A stretch of 64,000 nucleotides of DNA from Aphelenchoides besseyi (taxonomy: Eukaryota > Nematoda > Chromadorea > Rhabditida > Aphelenchoididae), in assembly GCA_024699855.1 (NCBI GenBank), contig JAMPIQ010000002.1, positions 2,356,001 through 2,420,000 on the forward strand, given 5' to 3'. Within the stretch, counting starts at the first letter, position 1. The number at the start of each line of letters is the position of its first letter. Both the position numbers and the translations under genes were made by a program. Shown here in pieces: positions 54,052 through 64,000 of the stretch. The notes under the pieces are model-generated. The model made no database searches and was not told where the DNA came from. It saw nothing but the letters and a program-made list of their open reading frames with translations.

Positions 54052-57000
54052 CTAGCGTTTATTCTGAATCCTCTGTAATAAAGAATTTGAAATGTGGGTT
54101 AAATGTTTTCGATTCCACTCGGCACTCGCTTTCACACGTTCAATCGCTCGTTCAATGGCTTTTCTTTGCTCTCCCTTAAGTCGTCTGTCGTTCAACTGAA
54201 AATGAACGATTGTTATAAACACGAGATCTAATCCTCTATACCCATTGGTGCGATTTCGAGTCTCTGAAAATCGTGGAATCGATGAAAATGTCGAAGAAAT
54301 TCGATTGGATAAGATCGTTCCATCGACTTTCGGCCACTTCGAACAAAATCGATTCGCTCTCGTCGTATGTTGCTATTCGTCGCAAAAGCAGATCGGCGAA
54401 CGGATTGAAACTTTGATTCAAGGTTTCATTGACATAACTCAAAAGGTTGTGTTTCGTTGAAGTTCAACTGTTAAATTACTATTTACGTATTTTTGCATCT
54501 TCTACACAGGCCACAGCTTCAATTAGAGGTTCGACTCGCGTACGCAGAAACGGATCGTCGGCGCTCATTTGACCGAAATGTTGCAAAAGATTACGAATCT
54601 GAGGTTCGATTGATGGATAACTGCGAATTCCAGAACACAAAACGGGACTTCGGTGTTCTGGTAAGATTCTACAAAGTCGAGTTCGATTGTTTACAACAAT
54701 AGTTACACACCTTAAGCATTCCTGGAGCCCAAAAACTGAATGGAAACATTCAGCGTACAAATAAGAAGACAATTCAGCGGCGTTGGCTACAAAATGCTTT
54801 AAATGAAATTTACCACTCAGTTGAACAAAGATAGTGTTCGAGTCGCTAAACGCACTCCATAATGGATTCAATAACAAGACCAACATACTTAATCTCCCAT
54901 TCATTCTCGTGTTCCATTTTAACTATACCACGACGATTAACTGTTCTATCAACAAGCTCCTAAACATTGCTAGTTGGAATGAACATTTCATTCTTACTTT
55001 CAGTTGCTGCATCCCCATTCTATTAGATTTCAACCTTACACGCAGATCCTCAAATATTTTTGCTGCGTACTTCCACAACAATTCACTCTCTTCGTTGATC
55101 AACAACCTTTCCATTAGGTTAAACAAACGTGTCCAACGTTGGTGATTTCTTCTAAAACGATAACTTTGATTGCTCTTAAACGTCGGGTTGTGTACTTAGC
55201 AAAAGCGTACATATCCGTGAGTAACGTCGCTCTGCTCAACTCGTCTATGTTTTCCAATCTATTGAGTACAAACTGCCAACTTTCATCGTCGTAGTAAACT
55301 CGAGCAAAAGCTTTGCGTTGAGGATTCACGACTACTGTATCGTTAGGAATCGTAAACCGAGAAGTTTCTTCTGTAAACCATACAAACAACTCTGCGCCCT
55401 TTCCCCTGTCAATGTAAAGCGGCAGCTTCCACGTGTGATTGAAAGTTGAAGGTTGCAGTTCTCTCCGATTGTGAAATGAACGAATAGAAACTGTGTTTTC
55501 ATACGATCCATTTAGATTGATTCTATTGACCACAAGAACTGGACAAGACGTCTATGCAAACTGTAAAGATGTTTAGAAGCCTTTTTACCTGCAATAGAAA
55601 TCGATGCATGTAGTCACGGACATCAAATGAAATTTCTTCATTAACAGTCGGAATCGTGAAATTAGAATACTAAACTGCTACGTCACATTAACCAATACGT
55701 TTCGCAACCTTTTCTATTGTCGAAAAGAAGTCTTCCAACTCAACAGTTCCGAACTGATAGTCTTGAACGAACTGACTTATCGCCGCCTTAAACTTCCTTT
55801 CTCCCATGATTAACTCAAGTGAATGAATTAGAGCTGCTGGCTAAATGAACGTAAATTTTCACTTATTTGAACGATCACCTTGTCGTGGGTTATCATAAGG
55901 AAAGGAGTTTTCCCGATGATCGTTTTGTTGTAAATCGCAAATTGATTTTCTTCATCAAAAAATAACCCGTTTTCCGCGCTCTCGAATCGAAATCGTTCCT
56001 GCAATCGTTGGTTATGTGACCTTCAAAATACTCACTCCGTATCCGGTCAGATGCTCGTAGACTTCACTTTCGTAGAACTTGGCAAATCCCTCGCCCATAA
56101 ACATCTCTCGCCAATGGCGGATACTCAACAGATCACCGAACCACTGAAATTGAACCAATCAAACGTTTCAATTCGTGAAACTTAACTGATGGGCAATTTC
56201 ATGGGCCACGAGTCTGAGAAGAATCCTTTTTTCCTCAAGAGTATTCGACATTCCATCAAAAAGCACTCGTGAATCTCTCAACACAATACCTAAACAACCA
56301 ATTATACATTTTGAGTAGTACGATCAATCACATGCACTATTTTCCATCGAACCATAGAAATGAGGAAAAGCAACCAAATCTGAACAAACGTTAGAGAACA
56401 AACGTCTTTGACTAACCAAGCTTTGTATTCATATTGACGTATCGAAAATTCAATTCTTTGCTTAGAAAGTCGAGAGTTGCAATAGCAGCCTAAACATTTT
56501 GTCTAATCAATCGAATGTTTGAACTCACTTCCAAGGCAACTCGCCCATGATATTCAAAACCTTCCGAAGCGTAAAATCGAACTTCTATTCCGTCTTCTGT
56601 TCGCCCATTAATACTTTGAAAATCGCCAACAGTAACCGAGAAGATCAACGTTGCCGTTGGGGTTGTTGGTTGAAATTCTGTCAACAAGTATTCCGACTCA
56701 TTTGTTGGTTTGATGCTCTCGACCGGAGAATTTGCCAGTGCTATCATTCGTCGAGAATGGCGGATTCTAACACGCCAAATGGCCTTATAATCCGAGTTGT
56801 CAATGCACGGTAGAAGACTTCGCGGATTTGCACCACCACTCAATTGTACGGTCAACAGATGACTGGAAAGAAACAAATCAGTTCTACGATGAGTTTATTT
56901 TTTAAATTCTCAGAATCTAACAAAATCAATGAGTAATGTACCTTGAACGTTTTGTTATTGTGTTGTAGTACGGTTGCAGAATCACACCGTGATGTTGATC

Positions 57001-60000
57001 GCGCTGAGTTGGAGCCATGAAACCCGAGTACTCAAACGACAATTCCACGTTCGTATTTGGCGGAATCTGACGTCCAAAGTAAACGGTCAAGAGTGTTCGA
57101 TTGTAATCACGATCAAAACGAACGGGAAACGTCTCGCCGTCGATGGTCGCCAAAATTTGATTGATCATTTGACGATGTGAATTCAAAACCAAACGATCAA
57201 TCGATGAGGTTGTGACAAAAGAAATCTGCGAATGCGAAATAAACGAACGTAACTAGTAGACAAACAGACCTTTGAATTCGCATCAAAAGTACCTTCCCTT
57301 CCTTCTGGTACCTGCAATTCTTGAGCGGGAATATAAGGTTGCAGATTGAGGTCGTAGGCCACGTTCTGAATGCTCGGTCTCAATTGTTGTTGATTCCACG
57401 CGTCGTCCACGAATAACACCTGCACGTCGTACAGCCAACGTGTATACTAAACTCGATGTTATTTGACTCTCAGAGAACATACCAAACGAAGCAATTGATT
57501 TCGACGTTGAATGTTGTTGTTCAGCGATTCGACAAGAAAGTCACGTTGTTTAGGATTCAGGTTTCTGACTATTGTTGACAAGATTTCTTGCAACTGAAAT
57601 TCTTCTGTTCATTTGCATATCGATGATTCTAACCGATTGTCTCTGGTTTTCCGTGTTCCATGTTTGTGCCAAATACGAAAGCACGTTTAACACGAACTGT
57701 TGGCTTGTTCTTTGCTTCTCAGTCACGGCTTCTCGTAGAAATCTCATCGTTAAATTGTAAGCAACGGGCTTCGACAGAATAGAAATCAAATTGAAACGGT
57801 CGTTCTCTGCTGCTACTTTCAAAATTCTCTCCAACACGATTGGATCTTCAGCGCATAAAAGTCCCGATTCGACGTTGATCAACTCGTTGTTGAAGAACGT
57901 ATAAACATGCGCCAATTCGAGAAGTCGAGTCCAATAAGCAAAAGTGAACTCAATCGAATTTTGATTGTCCAGAATCCCGAAGCAAACGACCGCATTTCGC
58001 AAATCAGCCGGAATGCTAAAACAAGTTAGAAGGATTGTGGTCTTGTTCTACCTGTTACATCGCTCAAGATCTGACAATGAAGCACACTGTTCCACAAGTT
58101 GACTCCACAACAACGAAGCTTTTGCTCTTGAATCCAAAACTCCCCAACGAACAGCTTCACGCATAACCTGATTGCTGTAAGCTCTGAAACCAATCAGTTA
58201 ACACTTCAATCTGACAATACCAACCGATCTCCCGATGTTTTTGGTTCCCAGTTGGCTTTCTCGTACAATTTTGTTACCATCTCACTCTCCAGTTTCTTAA
58301 AGCAGGTACTTGAGAGATTTTTTTGACTAACACTTACCTCGAACAAAACCAATTCGTTTGTTTGATAGAAAAGTTTTCTTGCATTACTTAACAACATTAA
58401 ACCCGAATACGCGACTTCTGCTCCAAACTTTCTTTTTCCGTTTCTCATCAAATTGACGAAGATGTTCAGACCATCTGGAGTCAAGGCACTGTCCTGTAGA
58501 AGTCCGAGAAGCGTCAAATCATCGAGTTGATCCACACCCTCGGAAAGAATGTTGTCGATTAATGTCGATGGATACTTGAATCGAGCGTACGTCAAAGCTC
58601 GGTGATTGAAAACAACGGCTAAAGAGCTTAGCGCTTGAGAAAACGCGGGACGATCATTCGAACAAATCGAATTGTTCTTCAGAAGCCAAATCATTGTATC
58701 GACTTTATCCCGTGAATTCCAAATAAAGATCGGAACATTCCAACGAGCTGTTGAGTTCGCAGCAACTTGTGGTGAATGCTGCGAGAAAGAGAGATCGCGG
58801 TTACGCAAATCGATATTCACCACAGGGAAATACGATTGCAGAAAGAAGTCGAGAAGAAATTCACGGATCGTCAGATCGCCGCAAAGCGTCTGATTTCCAG
58901 TTGCCTTAAAATCAAGTCGATTTAACGATTTTGTTTACAATCACCTTTTCAAATGCTCTAATCAAATCCAAGTGATTGGCAGTAGCGAAAGCGTGTTCTT
59001 GAAGAAAAAGTCTGAGAGCGTTGATGAAGGTTTGGGGTCCGACTGTGGCTTCAATCATCCGCAGAATCGACGAACCTCCCATATAGATTTCAGCTAAACA
59101 GACATGAAATCTGCACAAAACAAACTAACCGCCAAAGTTCGATTCTTTGCTGATCAGTGCTTTTCCACTTTGTTCTGCGGCATTCAGTCCCGTCTCTCGA
59201 AATTGCACGAACTTCGATTCAATCCACTCGGCATCGCCATCGATCTGTTGCATCAAACGCATTTGAAAGAACGAAGCGAATGATTCATGTAAGAAGATCT
59301 CGTTCCATTTATCACTTGTCACCATGTCCCCTTTAATTAAATTGACTCGAAAGCATCGACTATTCACGTACCCCACCAAGCGTGCGAGACTTCGTGCGCA
59401 ATGGTTGAGGCCCGGTCTTGCTCGTGCTCGACCGTCATGCTCGAAGGTATCGAAGACAATATTCCCGAAAAGACAATCGCTCCCCAGTCTTCTAATGCTC
59501 CTTCCAAACTTATTTCACGGATATCAATCAAATCTTGAATAGTCATAAAAAGCTTGTTAATTTGATCACAAACCCAATTTTTTCATCGAAAACAATAATC
59601 CGGTCATTTGTTCCATTAGATCGACGCTTTGAGCTCCAATCTCTGCGGCTCTTTGCAAATATCGACTTTGTTCTAGAGTTGATGCTGCACGAACCTTTAA
59701 CCAAAAACATTCATATAACCAGTGAATAAACTTGCCGGTATTCCCGACCTCGTTTGAACGACTGTAGTTCGGTATTCGCCAACAACAAGAGCGAGAAGAT
59801 AAGTTGACATCGGTGGTGTGGTCTCGAAAACGATGAATTGATTGAATTCGCTAAATTTGACTTCCCAGTGCTTTGATTGTAATCCCTTACTCGTGTTCTA
59901 CTGACATCTCCATTGTATTGAAGAAAACCGCCAATTCTTTTGGTGCAATGACCCTAAAGCGAATTGAAAGCCTCAAAAGAGAATGTACCTTAAAGAAAAC

Positions 60001-60601
60001 TGGGCTTTGAAATGCAAATCATCTAAACAAGGCAGCATTTGACGAGCGTAGTTTGGTTCAAAAACCGTTGCAATCAACGATTTTTGTTGTCCGTTTTCTC
60101 CGGGATAAGCAACGTAATAAAATCCGTTCTTTTCTGTTCCCAGTTGACCTTCGTAGTTGATGACTGCGATGTACGTTTGTCCAACTTGTAATTGTGCAGT
60201 CAAACCAATAAGATCAGAAGATGGAAGAACATCCAAAGCCATTTGGGTTGTGTTGCTGATTGTTGTGTCGTAGAGTTTTGCTTCGTGAACACTCAAGTTG
60301 ACAGCATTCAATCGTAATGTGCTCAACGTTTCAACGACCACAAACTCTATTTTCACTTCTCCTTTGAATCGTCGTGGAAGGTCTTAATGAACAGCATTAG
60401 CAACGCTATGAAATCTTTTCGTTTACTTGGTCCAACATTTCCGAGCAACGAATCAGACAAATTCAATTGCAAGTCGTAGCGATTGACTCTGACATTTCTC
60501 GGCAATTCTTCACTAGTGACCAGAAGATCCAACTGATAGTTATTTCCAAGTTGAGAAGCTTTAATCGCCGTTAAATAAAAGAGGAAAACAGGAAATCGCA
60601 T
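54052..60601 (-). CDS. Double-domain M1 (gluzincin) aminopeptidase
   Basis: More than 20 exons on the minus strand. A signal peptide (RFPVFLFYLTAIKAS) leads to a first M1 unit: RYDLQLNLSDSL, ANYARQMLPCLDD, EGALEDWGAIVFSG (about 59500), zinc site IAHEVSHAWWG (about 59390), and WNEIFLHESFASFFQ with the third ligand. An ERAP1-like C domain runs to about 57550. It continues in phase (QSLQEILSTIVRN, then RLYTRWLYDVQVLF) into a second unit: NVAYDLNLQPYIP, FYGSMENSA (about 56340), VAHEIAHQ, WFGDLLSIRHWREMF, MGEGFAKFYE, and another C domain ending LLQRIQNKR. No start codon or signal peptide lies between the units. Unit 1 has GALED in place of the exopeptidase GAMEN motif. Roughly 1,700-1,800 residues. 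Confidence 0.8.
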
Positions 60602-60908
60602 TATGTTCAGCGCAAACGTTGAAATACAAAAAGAATGTCAGAAGGGTAATCATTGTATTCGAGACTGGAACGCACGTTATGTTGTTTGCGCAAGTTCGAA
60701 AAATCAGTCCCAGAGCAACAAGGAGCAGATTAGCGGTTCAATCGCGTAGGACGCAAGAGAACGCGCTAATTTTAATCTTCTTACGTTTAAATTTAAATCG
60801 AATTATCCAGCTTCCGCAATTTCATTGACAGTGTAAAACAACACGTGGGCCGAAGTGGAAATAAGATTTTTATCTAACATGTGCATATAAATAAGATCCA
60901 ATTGCCGC

Positions 60909-61582
60909 TTACTCCCATTCACATTGAGTTTGCCAATCGGGATCGAATCGTGGAGTTGGTGTGAGATTCTCGACGTGACATTGCATTATCGTCTTCAAAC
61001 TCTTCAAACACGGTTGATAACTGAGAATGCGTTGAAGATCACAAGTCGGGACTTGGCCTCCGCAGAAGCTGAGACACTCATCAGTGATGCCTTCAAATAG
61101 AGAGTTTAAAAGATTGACAAGTGTATCTTACCTTTTGATTTACAACAAGCGGTATTATCGTTGCTATCTGAAGCACAATAAGACCACGTGGTAAGCGATC
61201 CAACGCATTTAATACCCAAACTACTTCCGAGCTTAAAATCATGTTAATGTTTGAATCGAAAGGTTTTTGTGCTTACATGGTCAACAGTCGTATTGTAACC
61301 GCACAATGGGAAACAGAATTTGTGTTCCGGATTACCCACTTTCTTACAACAACCTTGAATTCGATTGTGAAGAACCGCCGGACAAACACACGGACAGGTC
61401 TTCTGAAGAACCTGTGCCTTCAACGAACTCCCAAAACATTCGCCTTGAAGTGCCTTCTCGTAACAGAGCGTTTTTTCAGCCGGACATTGTTGTCGCAATT
61501 GTTCAACGGTTATGTCAAGAGCATAGGAGCTGCCAAGAACGACGAAACAAACGGAAACAAGCAGACGACTCTCGAGTATCAT
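60909..61582 (-). CDS. DB-module secreted cysteine-rich protein
   Basis: Three exons on the minus strand. The chosen start at 61582 opens a signal peptide (ILESRLLVSVCFVVLGSSYA). It has an N-terminal Cys-rich part (QQCPAEKTLCYEKALQGECF; KTCPCVCP), then the nematode DB module: GCCKKVG, FCFPLCGYN, ACCKSKGITDECLSFCGGQ, and SYQPCLKSLKTIMQC. Double cysteines (CC) followed by a spaced CxxxC mark this nematode-specific extracellular module; its role is unknown. It ends with CEWE at TAA 60909. Confidence 0.75.
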
Positions 61583-61957
61583 TTGCAGAACTGAAATTGA
61601 AGTCGGGATAAAGATGTTCACGAAAAGTCGTCCAACTGCCGATTCGAAAACTCGATCGCCGTTTTTTGCGTTCGCCGACTTCGATTGATCGTTTGGGATG
61701 AACGAAAGAAAGCGCCAATCCACGGCGCATCTTGATCTGTTGTTCGTTTTCAATCGATCGGCGTAACTAATCGATGTCAAACGGATAAAAACAAAGACAA
61801 CAACTTTCGATCGAAGTGTCTTTCAACAACGAGATGATTAAAAATTGAAGGTCCAACAACTCAATGTCAATAAGAATACCTGAAAGTTATGCAAATTTAA
61901 CACTCCGAATGTTTTCACTTCATTTTCGGTTTTGAATGTTCTTACGGGAAGTCAATC
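61583..61957. other. Divergent promoter region
   Basis: Separates the DB-module gene (minus) from the small membrane protein (plus). No TATA box or repeat was recognised. Confidence 0.35.
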
Positions 61958-62184
61958 ATGTGCAACGCCGAGTGCATTATCCTGTCGGTTATCGTCTTCA
62001 TTAGTACGCTCAGCTGTCTAACCTCCGTCTGCATGTTCTCCTGCTCGTTCTACTACGAAGTTCGTCTTTGCGAGAAAGTGATCAACAAACAGACTTCGGA
62101 AATCGAAAAGTGAGTCTTCAACCAATTCATCAGTTGGCTGTTTGTTTCAGAATCACCACGGAAACATCCACTCACTTGCCGTAA
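61958..62184 (+). CDS. Small single-pass membrane protein
   Basis: Two exons, 61958-62109 and 62151-62184, 62 residues. MCNAECIILSVIVFISTLSC begins a hydrophobic segment with several cysteines; a charged tail (YYEVRLCEKVINKQTSEIEK) ends TTETSTHLP. No family recognised. AATAAA lies at about 62221. Confidence 0.6.
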
Positions 62185-62426
62185 ATCGCCTGTACGATCT
62201 ACGTTCTTTCTTTTCTGAGGAATAAACTTGTCGCTTTAGATTCGTTTATTGTCTAAAGTTACAAGAAGTTGAGGTTGTACAAGTGAGTAAAAGCCCTCAC
62301 GATGGCCGAAAGATGTCTGGAGATAAAGACAGAGTATATTGGACGTTAAATACAATACACAATAGTAAGAAAAGATTTGAAGAACAGCCGATCAAGTGAT
62401 TGGAAGAACGGCGTCGAGGGCTCTCA

Positions 62427-62890
62427 CTAGTTCACGGGTAAAATTTTGGCCAAAACGAACAGCACAACAGTTCCAAGCGCAACGAAAGTAGCTGGTCGAT
62501 GTGATGAGTTGCAGAAATCTTTATTCATGCACCCGCAGATGTAATATTCACCTTGTGTCTCACACTTGCTCAGGCTCAATGGACCAGTTCTGTCGTTATT
62601 GTACATGCATCCCTAAAATCTCAATTGTCATTTTATTCGCAAAAAACATACCTTGGAAATCACTGTTTTCTTGTCTTTCGATAGCACTTTCCCACAACCA
62701 TAATCGTCGGTAGGGCATACATCGGGGTCGTCCTTTGAATCATCGCACGATTTAAGCTTAAGCATCAACAATTAAAGCAATGTGAAAACCAGATTACCGG
62801 TGGAAAACACTTATAGCACTTGCGTGCAAAGGTTTGTTCAACGATTGCAAAGGCGAGAAAAAGAGACAGAAGAACAGTAACAGTCCGCAT
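62427..62890 (-). CDS. Ly6/three-finger GPI-anchored protein
   Basis: Three exons on the minus strand. A signal peptide (MRTVTVLLSLFLAFAIVEQT) precedes RKCYKCFPP. The second exon has KSCDDSKDDPDVCPTDDYGC and the third KGCMYNND, LSKCETQGEYYICGCMNKDF and CNSS, followed by a hydrophobic C terminus (FVALGTVVLFVLAKILPV) fit for a GPI anchor. Ten cysteines with a final CN are the Ly6/uPAR signature. Such proteins modulate ion channels or receptors at the neuronal surface; the partner here is unknown. Confidence 0.75.
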
Positions 62891-63312
62891 TTCAACAATA
62901 TGTCGCAGATATTCGCGTTGGAATGAACAACAAACCGTCGTATAAATAGCAAGTTGTTTTTGAGTCTGAGGCAATGGTTATTATTTGCAACTCCGCCTAT
63001 TCATCGACACGAATCTGCCTTCCAATTACGGGAATCATGTAGACGACTGCACCTTAACTCCGAAAAGAAGATAAAAACAAGAAGAAGGAATCGCACTCTC
63101 ACTTTTGAGTTTGTTGTGACACATCGCAGACATCAACAAATTGAGAATTTTGCTTCGATTTCTTGATCATAGTTTCGCAATCTTGATCGCAAACATCCGG
63201 AAATACTGAAATTTTAAAAGTTTATTTGCGTTGCATCACACTTTTGGATTTCGTAATTGTACTCTATGATGCGGTCGTTTAATGGTATGAATAGTTTATT
63301 TACATTCCAGAT
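62891..63312. other. Intergenic, nothing recognised
   Basis: Upstream of the Ly6-like gene and downstream of the next minus-strand gene. No gene seen. Confidence 0.35.
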
Positions 63313-63853
63313 TTAAATGTTTTTGTCGCACCTGATCACTTCGACATCCAACTCATTGCGAACATCTTCCGAGCTTTTGGCAATTAGTGCATTGCACATT
63401 TCGCAACATGTCAGTTCGGAGATCGAATCGTCGTCCAAAACCGACCTTATACTCTCATCCAGTTCTCGAGCTTCGGCCGTCAGTTTGGATGCTCGCCTAT
63501 CGAAACGCTCATTTCTCAACAATACCATCGATTCGTAATCCAACTGTGAACGATCCAACGACATCTATAACAAGCATACGATAAGTTGAATGCAATGTAC
63601 GCACCATAGTCAACGGAGAGATTCTATTTGCCCACTTTTGCAGATCTCGATATGCTTCTCGTCGACTTTTCTGCGGATTAAAAATGATGTTCTGTGCCAT
63701 TCGACGTTGTTCCCGACCCAAGTGTTTAATGAACGACAAATATCGCTGACCAGGTTCTCGCCAATAATCGAAGTCAACGGATGTTGGATGCGACCAAACT
63801 GTTAATAGAATCATTGAGATCCCAACGAGCACACGTGTAGCAGCCGACCGCAT
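63313..63853 (-). CDS. Secreted protein of unknown family
   Basis: Two exons on the minus strand joined at ATG|GTGCGT..TATAG|ATG, in phase, about 165 residues. The start at 63853 gives a signal peptide (TRVLVGISMILLTVWSHPTS). The product is basic and helical (REPGQRYLSFIKHLGREQRR; KSRREAYRDLQKWANRI) and then acidic, with a cluster of cysteines near the end (LTCCEMCNALI, VIRCDKNI). It has dibasic sites that could be cleaved, but no recognisable peptide repeats. No family recognised. Confidence 0.6.
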
Positions 63854-64000
63854 GGTTTGAGGCGAAAAGTTTAGAACTGAACATTGCAACACGATTTCCG
63901 GCCTCTTCTTGGTCTTCGAAAAACGTTGCAAACACTCAGACGTGATCAACTTGTTGAACTTCAAAAGCGCGGATCTCCGCAGTTCTAACTCTTCTCAAAG

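Noticed and set aside
1..64000. CRISPR arrays, rRNA and tRNA genes
   Set aside because: No regularly spaced repeats and no recognisable rRNA or cloverleaf sequence were found by eye; the DNA is eukaryotic.

Overview
This window reads as nuclear DNA of a nematode, probably a small-genome rhabditid-like species. Genes are dense and on both strands. Introns are mostly 38-50 nt with GT..TTTCAG or TTTTAG ends. Several families are nematode-typical: an FMRFamide-receptor/globin chimera (GLB-33 type), a small SH2-tyrosine kinase, a DB-module secreted protein, serpentine chemoreceptors and Ly6-like GPI proteins. Exon structures below were worked out by eye from splice sites, phase and protein families; no search was run.

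Layout. 0-5 kb: a type II membrane protein with an HtrL/YibB domain, then a DHRS1-type dehydrogenase. 5-6.4 kb: an unrecognised type I membrane protein (minus). 6.4-11.2 kb: no gene seen. 11.2-13.7 kb: the GPCR-globin fusion, convergent with an N-terminal amnionless fragment. 14.8-20 kb (minus): a tiny secreted peptide, GET1/WRB, NADPH diflavin reductase (NDOR1) and YIF1, the last divergent from tryptophanyl-tRNA synthetase (20.1-22 kb). 22.6-27 kb: a CCHC zinc-knuckle protein with a 3-nt microexon, then glucocerebrosidase with a terminal-inverted-repeat (TIR) element in its first intron. 27-30.2 kb: a C2H2 protein with an in-frame stop and a dead mariner. 31-41.2 kb: a proline-rich secreted protein, a BTB protein, two abutting virus-like ORFs and two tandem chemoreceptors. 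41.7-44.4 kb: orphan Ly6 exons followed by RTE and MULE debris. 44.9-46.7 kb: SH2-kinase. 47-50.1 kb: a membrane-protein gene split by a Merlin transposon. 50.1-51.4 kb: an inverted copy of 1.9-3.2 kb. 51.9-53.7 kb: a GH27-like protein that has lost its nucleophile. 54-60.6 kb: a double-domain M1 aminopeptidase. 60.9-64 kb: small secreted or membrane proteins.

The housekeeping genes (secretory pathway, tail-anchored insertion, cytosolic Fe-S/diflavin, tRNA charging, lysosomal sphingolipid breakdown) form no pathway together; this is ordinary eukaryotic gene order. The unusual material is the 1.24-kb inverted duplication with arms about 47 kb apart, the Merlin copy that splits a gene in frame with a perfect 8-bp target duplication, the GH27 pseudoenzyme, the microexon, and the TIR element inside the glucocerebrosidase gene.
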